DNA of 37,640 bases. Origin: Pseudonocardia humida. GTDB taxonomy: Bacteria > Actinomycetota > Actinomycetes > Mycobacteriales > Pseudonocardiaceae. How positions within the stretch are numbered: the stretch's first letter is position 1; every line of letters begins with the position of its first letter. Positions 31,316-37,640 of this stretch are shown here, piece after piece. The notes beneath the pieces are model-generated. The model was given only the letters and a program-made list of their open reading frames with translations. It did not search any database and had not been told where the DNA came from. Where the stretch lies: positions 1 to 37,640 of the forward strand of contig NZ_JAGSOV010000080.1 of assembly GCF_023898865.1 (NCBI RefSeq). Reading direction: 5' to 3'. The translations under genes and the position numbers were made by a program.

Positions 31316-31851
31316 CCGGCGCCTGCCGCGGCGACACCCACCGCGACCTCCCCGAGCCGCCGCTCCCCGACGAGCAGCTCCACGCCGCCATGACGCAGCT
31401 CAGCCGCTGAGGCGTCCGCCAGTCAGAGGAGCTCGCGCATACGGCCGGCCGGCGGCAGTGGCGACCGGTGGCCGCCACGCGTGGGCATCGGGATCTGTGA
31501 CAGCGGCGCGGGAACCGTCACCCACCGGCGGACATGGTGATGGCGCCCGGTCCAGTAGCCGGTCCAGTGTCCGGCGGGCAGCCAGCGGGTGCGGGTGCGG
31601 GCGTGGTCTTGTCCCACCTGCGGGTTTCCGACCTGCCTCACAGGGTGTCGCCATGATCAATCTCATGGAGGTGCCGCTTTCCCGGAGGCAGCGCCTGGCG
31701 CCCGACGGCCGGTCCCCGCAGCGCGACCGCTGGCGTCGAACCCAGAACGAGCCGGGCGGGATGCGGGGAGCGGCGGCGGCATCGGCCCGCGAATGTCCTG
31801 GATCCTGCCGGACGCACGAGCCGCAGGTCCGGCAGGAGTCCCGATCATCGT
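31316..31851. other. Gap of 536 bp between TetR and beta-helix genes
   Basis: No gene is convincing. A 33-codon frame at 31309-31410 (overlapping the TetR stop) and a 72-codon minus-strand frame at 31423-31641 (containing HWTGYWTGRHHHVRRWVT) are open; the latter has Trp/His-rich content not forced by GC alone and may be a gene fragment, but I cannot identify it. A terminator-like hairpin lies at 31803-31837. Confidence 0.5.
31803..31837 (-). terminator. Hairpin terminator after beta-helix gene
   Basis: TCCTGCCGGAC (31803-31813) pairs perfectly with GTCCGGCAGGA (31827-31837) over 11 bp around a 13-base loop, about 15 bp after the stop of the minus-strand beta-helix gene. No U-tract. Confidence 0.65.
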
Positions 31852-33642
31852 TCAGACGCGCCGTCCCGCCCGCGCGAGGATGTCGGCCGCCGCCGGGGCG
31901 GCCTTGATCGCTTCGTCGAAGGTTTCCCTGGGCAGCACGGTGTTCCCGGCCACGGTCACCGTCTTGGGCGGGTCGTCGTAGCCGTCGGGCCGGACGTCCC
32001 AGAAGTTGCCGATGAAGGCGACATTCTCCAGCGGAGGGCCGACCTGCAGCACGATCGGGGTGTCGGCCCGGCACACGACGTTCCCGATGACGGTGATCCA
32101 CGCGGCGCCGTAGTCGGTGTAGAGCCCGAAGTTGTACGACGTCAGGACATCGCGGATCACGTTGCCCCGGACCACCGCCCCGCCGGCGAACGACGAGCCC
32201 TGCGGTGCGGACAGGTAGATCCCGCCGCCGTCCATCAGCACCCCCATGCTGCGTTCGACGAGGTTCGCGACCACCTGGGTCCCCGTGGCCCGCTCGCCGC
32301 CGGTGATCACGATGCCGTTGTGCGGAACGTCGTGGATCTCGTTGTGCGCCACGGTGGTCTCTTCGGATTCGACCACCAGGATGGCGGGGGAACCGCGGTA
32401 CTCGGTGCCGATGTGGTGGACGAGGTTGTCCTCGACGGTGACGCGAGTGGCACCCTGGATCGCGATCCCGCTGCCCGAGATCTCGTCGAAGACGTTGCCC
32501 CGGACCTCGACGACGGCGCCGCCCTCGAGCGCCAGTCCGCCGGCGCCGAGGCGGGTGAAGTGGTTGCCCTCCAGCACGATCCGGCTGGCCGAGTCGAAGG
32601 CGACGTTGGCCGGTAGCTGGGTCGGAGCCGCTGGAACGTGGACGTAGCCCATGTCGGCACCGATGTCGATCTTCTGGAACTCGCCCTGCTCGTGACGAGC
32701 GTTGCCGTGGTAGTGCAGGTAGCCGCCGGTACGGGTGGGACCGGACCAGTTCGCCTCGGCGAAGGTGAGGCCGCGCAGCACGATGTCGTGCACGCCCTGC
32801 CCGCTGACGACCGTCTCGAGAACGGGCACGATCGTGGTGGTCCTGCCGATCTCCTCGCCGGGGCGCGGGCGGTAGTGCAGGACGTGTCCGCCCGGTTCGG
32901 AGCGGTCGACGGCGAAGGTGCCCGGCTCATCGAGGAAGGCCACGTTGTTCTCGAGCACGGACGGCGCGGCGAGGCCGTCCCAGGTCCCGTCACCCCCTGC
33001 GCCGTACCACTTCGAGTCGTAGAGGGACTTGGCGTTGTCGAAGGCGGGCTGGGCCATGGTGATGGTGGTCGAGGAGCCGTCTCCGGAGATCGCGGCGACC
33101 GCCAGGCGAGCTTCGGACCACGGGTAGACGCCGGGGTAGACGAACTCCAGTCCTGCGGGATCGGGCCAGGACCGAGGCTCCACGCTGTCCGTGACGTAAC
33201 CAGTAGCTGTTTTCGTCACGCTACCTGGGAGTCCAGTCGTGCGGGCCGCCCGGCACGCGGGGCGGCCGTCGACGGAGAGCCGTCGCGGCTCCAGTTCGCC
33301 GATCGGGGCGGTCCATGCGCCGTCGGCGCCCGCGGACCAGCCGGTGATCTCGCGGCCGCCGCTGAGCACGGCCTCCTCCCGTTCGGCCGTTCCGTAGCCG
33401 TGGGCCTGGTAGATCACTCGGAAGCCGTTGGCCCCGGAGTCGGCCTGCGCGTGGTCGAAGGTGAGCGGTTCTTCGAGGTGGTAGACACCGGCTCGGAGGG
33501 TGACGATGATGTCGTCGGTCATCTCGGTGGTGAGCGCGCGGACGGCTCTCTGAGCCGCGTGCGGGGTGGCGAACGGCCGGTCGAGGGTGCCTGACCAGTC
33601 GTCCTGGCCGTCGGGGGACACGTGGAACCTGTTTTCGGGCAT
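31852..33642 (-). CDS. Right-handed parallel beta-helix protein, possible polysaccharide-acting enzyme
   Basis: A 596-residue protein. The N-terminus FHVSPDGQDDWSGTLDRPFATPHAAQRAVRAL and VTLRAGVYHLEEPLTF is typical of pectate-lyase/GH141-like beta-helix proteins. Residues about 330-570 are repeated coils such as GVHDIVLRGLTF, ASRIVLEGNHFTRLGAGGL, AVVEVRGNVFDEISGSGI, TRVTVEDNLVHHIG and ETTVAHNEIHDVPHNGI. There is no signal peptide: MPENRFHVSPDG begins directly with the domain, so secretion by the usual route is not predicted. Function could be glycan hydrolysis, lyase or epimerase activity on an imported or intracellular oligosaccharide. Divergent from a TetR gene whose product probably controls it. 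Confidence 0.85.
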   Translation of the reverse strand: MPENRFHVSPDGQDDWSGTLDRPFATPHAAQRAVRALTTEMTDDIIVTLRAGVYHLEEPLTFDHAQADSGANGFRVIYQAHGYGTAEREEAVLSGGREITGWSAGADGAWTAPIGELEPRRLSVDGRPACRAARTTGLPGSVTKTATGYVTDSVEPRSWPDPAGLEFVYPGVYPWSEARLAVAAISGDGSSTTITMAQPAFDNAKSLYDSKWYGAGGDGTWDGLAAPSVLENNVAFLDEPGTFAVDRSEPGGHVLHYRPRPGEEIGRTTTIVPVLETVVSGQGVHDIVLRGLTFAEANWSGPTRTGGYLHYHGNARHEQGEFQKIDIGADMGYVHVPAAPTQLPANVAFDSASRIVLEGNHFTRLGAGGLALEGGAVVEVRGNVFDEISGSGIAIQGATRVTVEDNLVHHIGTEYRGSPAILVVESEETTVAHNEIHDVPHNGIVITGGERATGTQVVANLVERSMGVLMDGGGIYLSAPQGSSFAGGAVVRGNVIRDVLTSYNFGLYTDYGAAWITVIGNVVCRADTPIVLQVGPPLENVAFIGNFWDVRPDGYDDPPKTVTVAGNTVLPRETFDEAIKAAPAAADILARAGRRV

Positions 33643-33663
33643 GGCGAAGCGCTCCCGGGAGAT

Positions 33664-33698
33664 GGTTTATCGGATATACTGAGGTTTATGATCTAAAC
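33664..33698. promoter_or_regulatory. AT-rich operator/promoter region between beta-helix and TetR genes
   Basis: GTTTA-TGATC-TAAAC (33684-33698) is an inverted repeat with 5-bp arms, and GGTTTAT recurs at 33664 and 33683. TATACT (33675-33680) resembles a -10 for the plus strand. This AT-rich patch in a GC-rich genome is a likely TetR binding and promoter site. Confidence 0.5.
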
Positions 33699-33730
33699 AC
33701 GACCGCGTGAAGAGGGTCAAGGGAGTAGTG

Positions 33731-34600
33731 GTGGCTGGAGACGACGCGCAGCCGGATCCGGAGCGTGCGATCGAGCTGCTCTGGGGTGCGCACGAACCGG
33801 ACCGGCCCGGGTTGAGCCTGGGCCGGATCGTCGCGGCGGCGATCGATGTCGCGGACGCCGAGGGGCTCGGCGCGCTGTCCATGCGCAAGGTCGCGGAACG
33901 GTTCGGCACCACGACGATGTCGCTCTACCGCTACGTTCCCGGCAAGGCGGAACTGGTGGAACTCATGCGAGACGCCGTCTACGGGGAGGCGCCTCTGGCG
34001 CCCGCGGACGGCCTGGATTGGCGTGCCGGCCTCGAACGCTGGGCGTGGCGGGCGTGGGAGATCCACCAACGGCATCCGTGGCTGGTCTACAGCGCGGGAA
34101 GCCGCCGCCTGCCCGGGCCGAACATCATGGCCGGGTACGACCACGCGCTCGACGTCGCGTCGCGCACCGGTCTGGCACCGGCTCAGGTGATCGCGGTCGT
34201 GAACCTCGTGGGTGGGTTCGTCGAGTCGGTCGCGCGTCAGGCGGGGGAGACCGCGGAACTTCAGCGGCGCACCGGGATCTCCCATGAGCGCTGGTGGAGC
34301 GAACGCGAGTCCCTGTTCGAGCGATTGGACGCCTATCCGGCCTTGAGACGACTGTGGGAGAGCGGAGGTATGGACGAGCCGCTCGACCCGTTCGAGTTCG
34401 GGCTGCAGCGCACGCTCGATGGTGTCGAGGCGCTCGTCGGAAGCCGCGGAAGTGAGGTGATGCGTGACGGAATCGGGGGAGCGGAGTGCGCGATGTGCGG
34501 GAAGCCTGTTGACGGGGGAGTGCGGGGACGGCCACGGGACTACTGCTCGAGGGCCTGTCAGCAACGTGCCTATCGCCGACGTCAGTCGACTCGGTCCTGA
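33731..34600 (+). CDS. TetR-family regulator with C-terminal Cys4 zinc-finger-like tail
   Basis: A 289-residue protein. TetR helix-turn-helix near residues 25-72 (IVAAAIDVADAEGLGALSMR, KVAERFGTTTMSLYRYVPGK) and a TetR_C_1-like ligand domain (HPWLVYSAGSRRLPGPNIM... through about 235). The last 37 residues carry Cys253-x2-Cys256 and Cys272-x3-Cys276 inside a GRPRDYCSRACQQRAYRRR motif, a treble-clef-like zinc site. The start is uncertain: GTG 33731 has AAGGGAG at good spacing, GTG 33728 is close, and GTG 33707 would add eight residues. Divergent from the beta-helix gene. Confidence 0.87.
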   Translation: MAGDDAQPDPERAIELLWGAHEPDRPGLSLGRIVAAAIDVADAEGLGALSMRKVAERFGTTTMSLYRYVPGKAELVELMRDAVYGEAPLAPADGLDWRAGLERWAWRAWEIHQRHPWLVYSAGSRRLPGPNIMAGYDHALDVASRTGLAPAQVIAVVNLVGGFVESVARQAGETAELQRRTGISHERWWSERESLFERLDAYPALRRLWESGGMDEPLDPFEFGLQRTLDGVEALVGSRGSEVMRDGIGGAECAMCGKPVDGGVRGRPRDYCSRACQQRAYRRRQSTRS

Positions 34601-34944
34601 TTCTTCACATCTATGACGACCTATGCACCTGGGGCTCCGTCGATGGAGGTTGGTCGGCCGGCCAGCAGACCTGGAGTTTCGGCATGGAGCCCGCCTTGAT
34701 GGTGATGGTGTACAGCTGCTCGGCTTGGTCGCGGGCGGCGACCGAGTGCGGCCGATGCACGCTGGAGCGGCGCGCGTTCGGGCAGCGCAGGCACAGGTCG
34801 TGCTGCGGCACGGGCCGTCCGAGGCAGCGAGGTGAGCTCGACACGCCGGATCTGGCCGTCTGTCTCATCCGCATGTCCTGATGACATGGGAGTGACATCG
34901 GATTCAAGACAGTGACAGAAGATTCGAGACCCTACAACCGCCGC
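34601..34944. other. Gap of 344 bp with a possible integrase/recombinase fragment
   Basis: The minus frame 34611-34907 reads CLGRPVPQHDLCLRCPNARRSS then VHRPHSVAARDQAEQLYTITI. The CLRCPNARR-H pattern is reminiscent of a Cys-containing segment in some actinobacterial tyrosine-recombinase-like proteins; I recall it only loosely. No complete gene fits, so this would be a remnant. Confidence 0.3.
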
Positions 34945-37101
34945 TCAGCCGTGGGCGAGGTCAGCGAAGCGGCTGTAGTGCAACTGGTGGGCCACGGTGA
35001 TCGTGTTGGTGGGCCCGTTGCGGTGCTTGGCCAGGATCAGGTCGGCCTCGCCGGCGCGGGGGTCGTCGCGCTCGAATGCGTCCGGACGGTGCAGCAGGAT
35101 CACCATGTCGGCGTCCTGTTCGATGCTCCCCGACTCGCGCAGGTCGGACAGCATCGGCCGCTTGTCGGTGCGCTGCTCGGGGCCGCGGTTCAGCTGGCTG
35201 ATCGCCACCACCGGCACCTCCAGCTCCTTGGCCAGGAGCTTGATCTGCCGGGAGAACTCCGAGACCTCCTGCTGGCGGGACTCGACCTTGCGGCCAGAGG
35301 TCATCAGCTGCAGGTAGTCGAGGATGACCAGCTTGAGGTCGTTGCGCTGCTTGAGCCGGCGCGCCTTGGCCCGGATCTCCATCAGGGTCAGGTTGGGCGA
35401 GTCGTCGATGAACAGCGGTGCCTCGCTGATCTCGCTCATCCGCCGGGCCATGCGGGTCCAGTCGTCGTCGCCCATCCGGCCGGCGCGCATGTCGGTCAGC
35501 CGGATCTGCGCCTCCGCGGACAGCAGCCGCATGACGATCTCGGTCTTGCTCATCTCCAGCGAGAAGACGGCGCTGGTCATGCCGTGCTTGATGGAGCACG
35601 ACCTGGCGAAATCCAGACCCAGGGTCGAGTTGTGCGTCGGGACCATCGAGGGCCCCGCGAGGTACAGGTGCGCGGCGTTGTCCACCTCGATGCACCGCAC
35701 GGGCACGCTCGGGACCGGCCGCACGTCGACCACCCGTCGGCGGGACTCCCGGTCGGGATGGGTGTCGTGGCGCTCCTTGTGCAGCAGCCGCCTGCGGTCG
35801 TCGCGGAAGACCTCGTCGCCGGCGAGGAAGACGACCGTGCCGTCGGCGGCCGGGACCCACCGGTGGCCCAGGCCCGCCACCAGCTCGCGGACGTCCGCCG
35901 CGAGTGCGCCGGCGGCCGGGAAGCGCAGTGCGCCGTCGGGGCCGACGACGCCGCCGCCGTCCATCAGGCCGGAGAGCAGCGCGCGGCGCTGGTGCTCGGC
36001 CGCGCGCAGGTACGGCGTCAGGTCGGCGACCGCCCAGCCCGCCCGGGCGAGCCGCACGCCCAGCGCGTACGGGTCCTCGGGGAGCTCGGCCTCGGCGAGC
36101 CGCAGGGGGGCGCACACGTCGATCGCGTGCCGGCCGGCGACCAGCTCCGCCGTGGTGCGCACGGCGCCGTCGGAGGTGCGCCACTGGTGCTGCGCGTCGG
36201 CCACGATGACCGTGCCGTCGGAGAACTCGACCTCGAAGGTGGGCCGCCCGTTCATGACCCCGGTGGCCGCCAGTACGCGCGTCGGGCGGCCGTCGGCGTC
36301 GATCAGCACGTCGCCGACGGCGACCTCGCCCATGGTGGTCCAGCCGGTGGGCGTGGGGAGGGGGGTGTCGAGCGCGAGCGCCTTGCCCAGGCCCGGCCGC
36401 GCGGCCACGACGATCATCTGGCCGGGGTGCAGGCCGTTGGTCTGGGCGTCGAGGTCGACGAAGCCGGTGGGGACGCCCAGTGCGACGCCGCCGCGGGAGC
36501 TGATGGCGTCGATCTCGTCCATCGTGGGCTGCAGCAGCTCCTCGAGGACGACGTAGTCCTCGGTGGTGCTGCGCTCGGTGACCTCGTAGATGGCGGCCTG
36601 GGCGCGGTCGACGACGTCGTTGACCTCCGCGCCGTCGGCGCCGTGGTAGCCCAGCTGCACGATCCTGGTGCCGGCCTCGACCAGGCGGCGCAGGATCGCC
36701 TTCTCCGACACGATCTCGGCGTAGTAGGCGGCGTTGGCCGCCGTGGGCACCGTGGCGATCAGCGTGTGCAGGTAGGGGGCGCCGCCGAGGCGGATCAGCT
36801 CGCCGCGGCGCTGCAGCTCGGCGGAGACGGTGACCGCGTCGGCGGGCTCGCCGCGGCCGTAGAGGTCGAGGATGCAGTCGTAGACGGTCTGGTGGGCGGG
36901 GCGGTAGAAGTCGTCCGGCCGGATGATCTCGACGACGTCGGCGATGGCGTCCTTGCTGAGCAGCATGCCGCCCAGGACGGACTGCTCGGCGGTGAGGTCC
37001 TGCGGGGGCTGCCGGTCGAACGGCGAGCCGGGCTCACCGCCCTCGTCGGCGGCGCGGACCGGACGGGGTCGACCGGATGGGCGGTCGTCGGTCAGTGCCA
37101 T
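34945..37101 (-). CDS. dnaB: Replicative DNA helicase DnaB, precursor containing an intein
   Basis: A 718-residue precursor; removing the 251-residue intein (residues 241-491) leaves a normal 467-residue DnaB, the hexameric fork helicase. The N-terminal domain shows PQDLTAEQSVLGGMLLSKDAI and DFYRPAHQTVYDCI. The RecA-like domain has Walker A ARPGLGK split from STLGLDFARSCS by the intein, then FSLEMSKTEIVMRLL, VILDYLQLM (Walker B), VPVVAISQLNRGPEQRTDKRPMLSDLRESGSIEQDAD and VILLHRPD, ending near TITVAHQLHYSRFADLAHG. The ATG at 37099-37101 has GGGGGGTGA about 8 bases upstream; an in-frame GTG at 37111-37113 adds four residues. Transcription starts in a LexA-boxed promoter region. Splicing is required before the Walker A site can work. 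Confidence 0.96.
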   Translation of the reverse strand: MALTDDRPSGRPRPVRAADEGGEPGSPFDRQPPQDLTAEQSVLGGMLLSKDAIADVVEIIRPDDFYRPAHQTVYDCILDLYGRGEPADAVTVSAELQRRGELIRLGGAPYLHTLIATVPTAANAAYYAEIVSEKAILRRLVEAGTRIVQLGYHGADGAEVNDVVDRAQAAIYEVTERSTTEDYVVLEELLQPTMDEIDAISSRGGVALGVPTGFVDLDAQTNGLHPGQMIVVAARPGLGKALALDTPLPTPTGWTTMGEVAVGDVLIDADGRPTRVLAATGVMNGRPTFEVEFSDGTVIVADAQHQWRTSDGAVRTTAELVAGRHAIDVCAPLRLAEAELPEDPYALGVRLARAGWAVADLTPYLRAAEHQRRALLSGLMDGGGVVGPDGALRFPAAGALAADVRELVAGLGHRWVPAADGTVVFLAGDEVFRDDRRRLLHKERHDTHPDRESRRRVVDVRPVPSVPVRCIEVDNAAHLYLAGPSMVPTHNSTLGLDFARSCSIKHGMTSAVFSLEMSKTEIVMRLLSAEAQIRLTDMRAGRMGDDDWTRMARRMSEISEAPLFIDDSPNLTLMEIRAKARRLKQRNDLKLVILDYLQLMTSGRKVESRQQEVSEFSRQIKLLAKELEVPVVAISQLNRGPEQRTDKRPMLSDLRESGSIEQDADMVILLHRPDAFERDDPRAGEADLILAKHRNGPTNTITVAHQLHYSRFADLAHG
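35629..36381 (-). other. DnaB intein, Ala1, class 3 signature, degenerate homing endonuclease
   Basis: Inserted after the Lys of the DnaB Walker A (GLGK), with Ser as +1 extein residue. Intein numbering: Ala1-Leu-Ala-Leu-Asp-Thr-Pro (block A), block B DGTVIVADAQHQW with His65 and Trp67, block F PVRCIEVDNAAHLYLAG with Cys230, block G VPTHN with Thr249, His250 and Asn251. Ala1 cannot start splicing by N-S shift. The Trp (B), Cys (F:4) and Thr (G:5) triplet is that of class 3 inteins, where the block F Cys attacks the upstream splice site. The centre retains traces of a LAGLIDADG endonuclease: DPYALGVRLARAGWA (first motif, catalytic acid lost) and ALLSGLMDGGGVV (second motif, one Asp kept), so homing activity is probably dead. 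Confidence 0.92.
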
Positions 37102-37123
37102 ACGCAGAGTCACCCCCCGGACC

Positions 37124-37129
37124 TAGTGT
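37124..37129 (-). promoter_or_regulatory. Candidate dnaB -10 element
   Basis: TACACT on the minus strand directly after the LexA box, 23 bp before the dnaB ATG. It matches the TANNNT -10 pattern; the LexA box falls in the -35/-10 spacer. No convincing -35 is seen. Confidence 0.5.
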
Positions 37130-37130
37130 A

Positions 37131-37146
37131 TCGAACATCAGTTCGA
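37131..37146. promoter_or_regulatory. LexA (SOS) box upstream of dnaB
   Basis: TCGAACATCAGTTCGA matches the actinobacterial SOS consensus TCGAAC-N4-GTTCGA exactly, and flanking A/T extends the palindrome by one base each side. It lies 30-45 bp upstream of the dnaB start and abuts a candidate -10. Confidence 0.88.
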
Positions 37147-37393
37147 TCCGCTCGACGTGCTCGGGTGGCGAACCGTGCTACGACCGGCGTCCTTCCGGAC
37201 CGGGTTGCCGGTCCTGCCCTGGACGGTAGATCCTCCCCCCGACGGTTCCCAAGCCGAGCCGGGGGCGGGCCCTGTGTACGGAGCTGGGGATCGCCGGAGC
37301 CCGCCCAGCACACAGCCTCACCCACCCTGTGGACGGTGTGGGGACAACTCCCCATTTCGGACCATTTTCGCTGGTCAGCGCCGTGATGTTGGT

Positions 37394-37402
37394 TGTGGAT
37401 AA
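37394..37402 (-). promoter_or_regulatory. Candidate DnaA box
   Basis: The minus strand reads TTATCCACA, a perfect consensus DnaA box. Near matches lie close by on the minus strand: TTGTCCCCA within about 37338-37347 (one mismatch from TTGTCCACA), CCGTCCACA near 37326-37335, and a plus-strand TGTCCCCACA near 37563. Confidence 0.55.
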
Positions 37403-37640
37403 CTTCCGCTCGGCGACACGCCGACGACAGCCGTCCGGCGTGTCGTGGCGACCACCGGATACGGCCGCCCGTCGCTGCGCAGCGGTCACTCGGCGACGCC
37501 GAGGCAACCCGACGGCGTGTCGTACGACAGCGTGAACGGGCGCCTTCGGCGTGTCCGGCGGGTGTCCCCACAACGCCGAACGGGGTGGGGGCGGACCGCA
37601 CGGGCCGGGCCCCCCCCCGGCACGGCGCGGGTCTGGGGGT

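Larger units (their letters stand above)
37102..37640. other. Region upstream of dnaB (539 bp), no gene seen
   Basis: No conserved protein is readable. It holds the LexA box, DnaA-box-like sites, a 12-bp palindrome TGTCGTACGACA (37518-37529) and an inverted repeat CGACACGCCG (37414-37423) / CGGCGTGTCG (37436-37445). The sequence GGCGTGTCG recurs at 37437 and 37514, with a near copy GGCGTGTCC at about 37548. Confidence 0.6.

Noticed and set aside
31309..31410. A 33-codon frame overlapping the TetR stop
   Set aside because: Overlap with TetR suggests coupling, but it has no recognisable family and no independent evidence.
37110..37601. A 163-codon minus frame upstream of dnaB
   Set aside because: No conserved pattern, and it covers the LexA box and repeats; it looks like composition-driven open frame.
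1..37640. tRNA or rRNA genes
   Set aside because: No tRNA cloverleaf with a conserved T-loop and no rRNA segments were noticed on either strand.

Overview
The window is GC-rich DNA from an actinobacterium, most likely a member of the Pseudonocardiaceae (Actinokineospora/Saccharothrix-like; this is inference). Evidence: very high GC, frequent GTG starts, actinobacterial families (LytR_C/DUF3263 pair, Ddn-type F420 nitroreductase, PASTA-less Ser/Thr kinase), a perfect actinobacterial LexA box, CIRCE control of groL, and a conserved neighbourhood. The groL2 / moeA / psd / pssA / Cdc48-like AAA / LytR_C / DUF3263 / def block matches from memory the Mycobacterium tuberculosis Rv0429c-Rv0440 region.

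Layout. 1-9.5 kb: 5' end of groL (minus) under two tandem CIRCE operators, cspA, then moeA, psd-pssA, a ribbon-helix-helix regulator divergent from a Cdc48-like AAA ATPase, an ~800-bp gene-free tract of 30-bp repeats, the LytR_C/DUF3263 pair and def. 9.6-16.2 kb: an HtrA-like protease, then a two-component system divergent from an ABC export locus with two ATPase genes around one FtsX-like permease. 16.2-22.9 kb: a deazaflavin-dependent nitroreductase, thiD, a three-gene molybdenum hydroxylase operon in the order large-small-medium (L-S-M), a Ser/Thr kinase and a small membrane protein. 23-27 kb: a second two-component system divergent from two overlapping membrane-protein genes (the second DUF418). 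27-34.9 kb: an accessory, partly decayed stretch with a rifampin-phosphotransferase-like enzyme, remnants of an SDR and a zinc alcohol dehydrogenase, an F420/NADP oxidoreductase divergent from a TetR regulator across a large palindrome, a beta-helix protein divergent from a TetR regulator with a C-terminal Cys4 finger, and a possible recombinase remnant. 34.9-37.6 kb: dnaB, interrupted at its Walker A motif by a 251-residue intein starting with Ala and carrying the W/C/T residues of class 3 inteins. A perfect LexA box lies in the presumed dnaB promoter, with DnaA-box-like sequences further upstream.

Common themes. Two families of long inverted repeats sit at gene boundaries, mostly between convergent genes, where they would form bidirectional terminator-like hairpins. 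One copy is read as part of a permease gene. MoeA (molybdopterin cofactor synthesis) is encoded about 16 kb from the molybdenum hydroxylase that needs that cofactor. Both two-component systems have the same design (NarL-type regulator, HisKA_3 kinase) and each diverges from membrane-protein genes it probably controls.

All calls come from reading the sequence and remembered family features; no database search was run.
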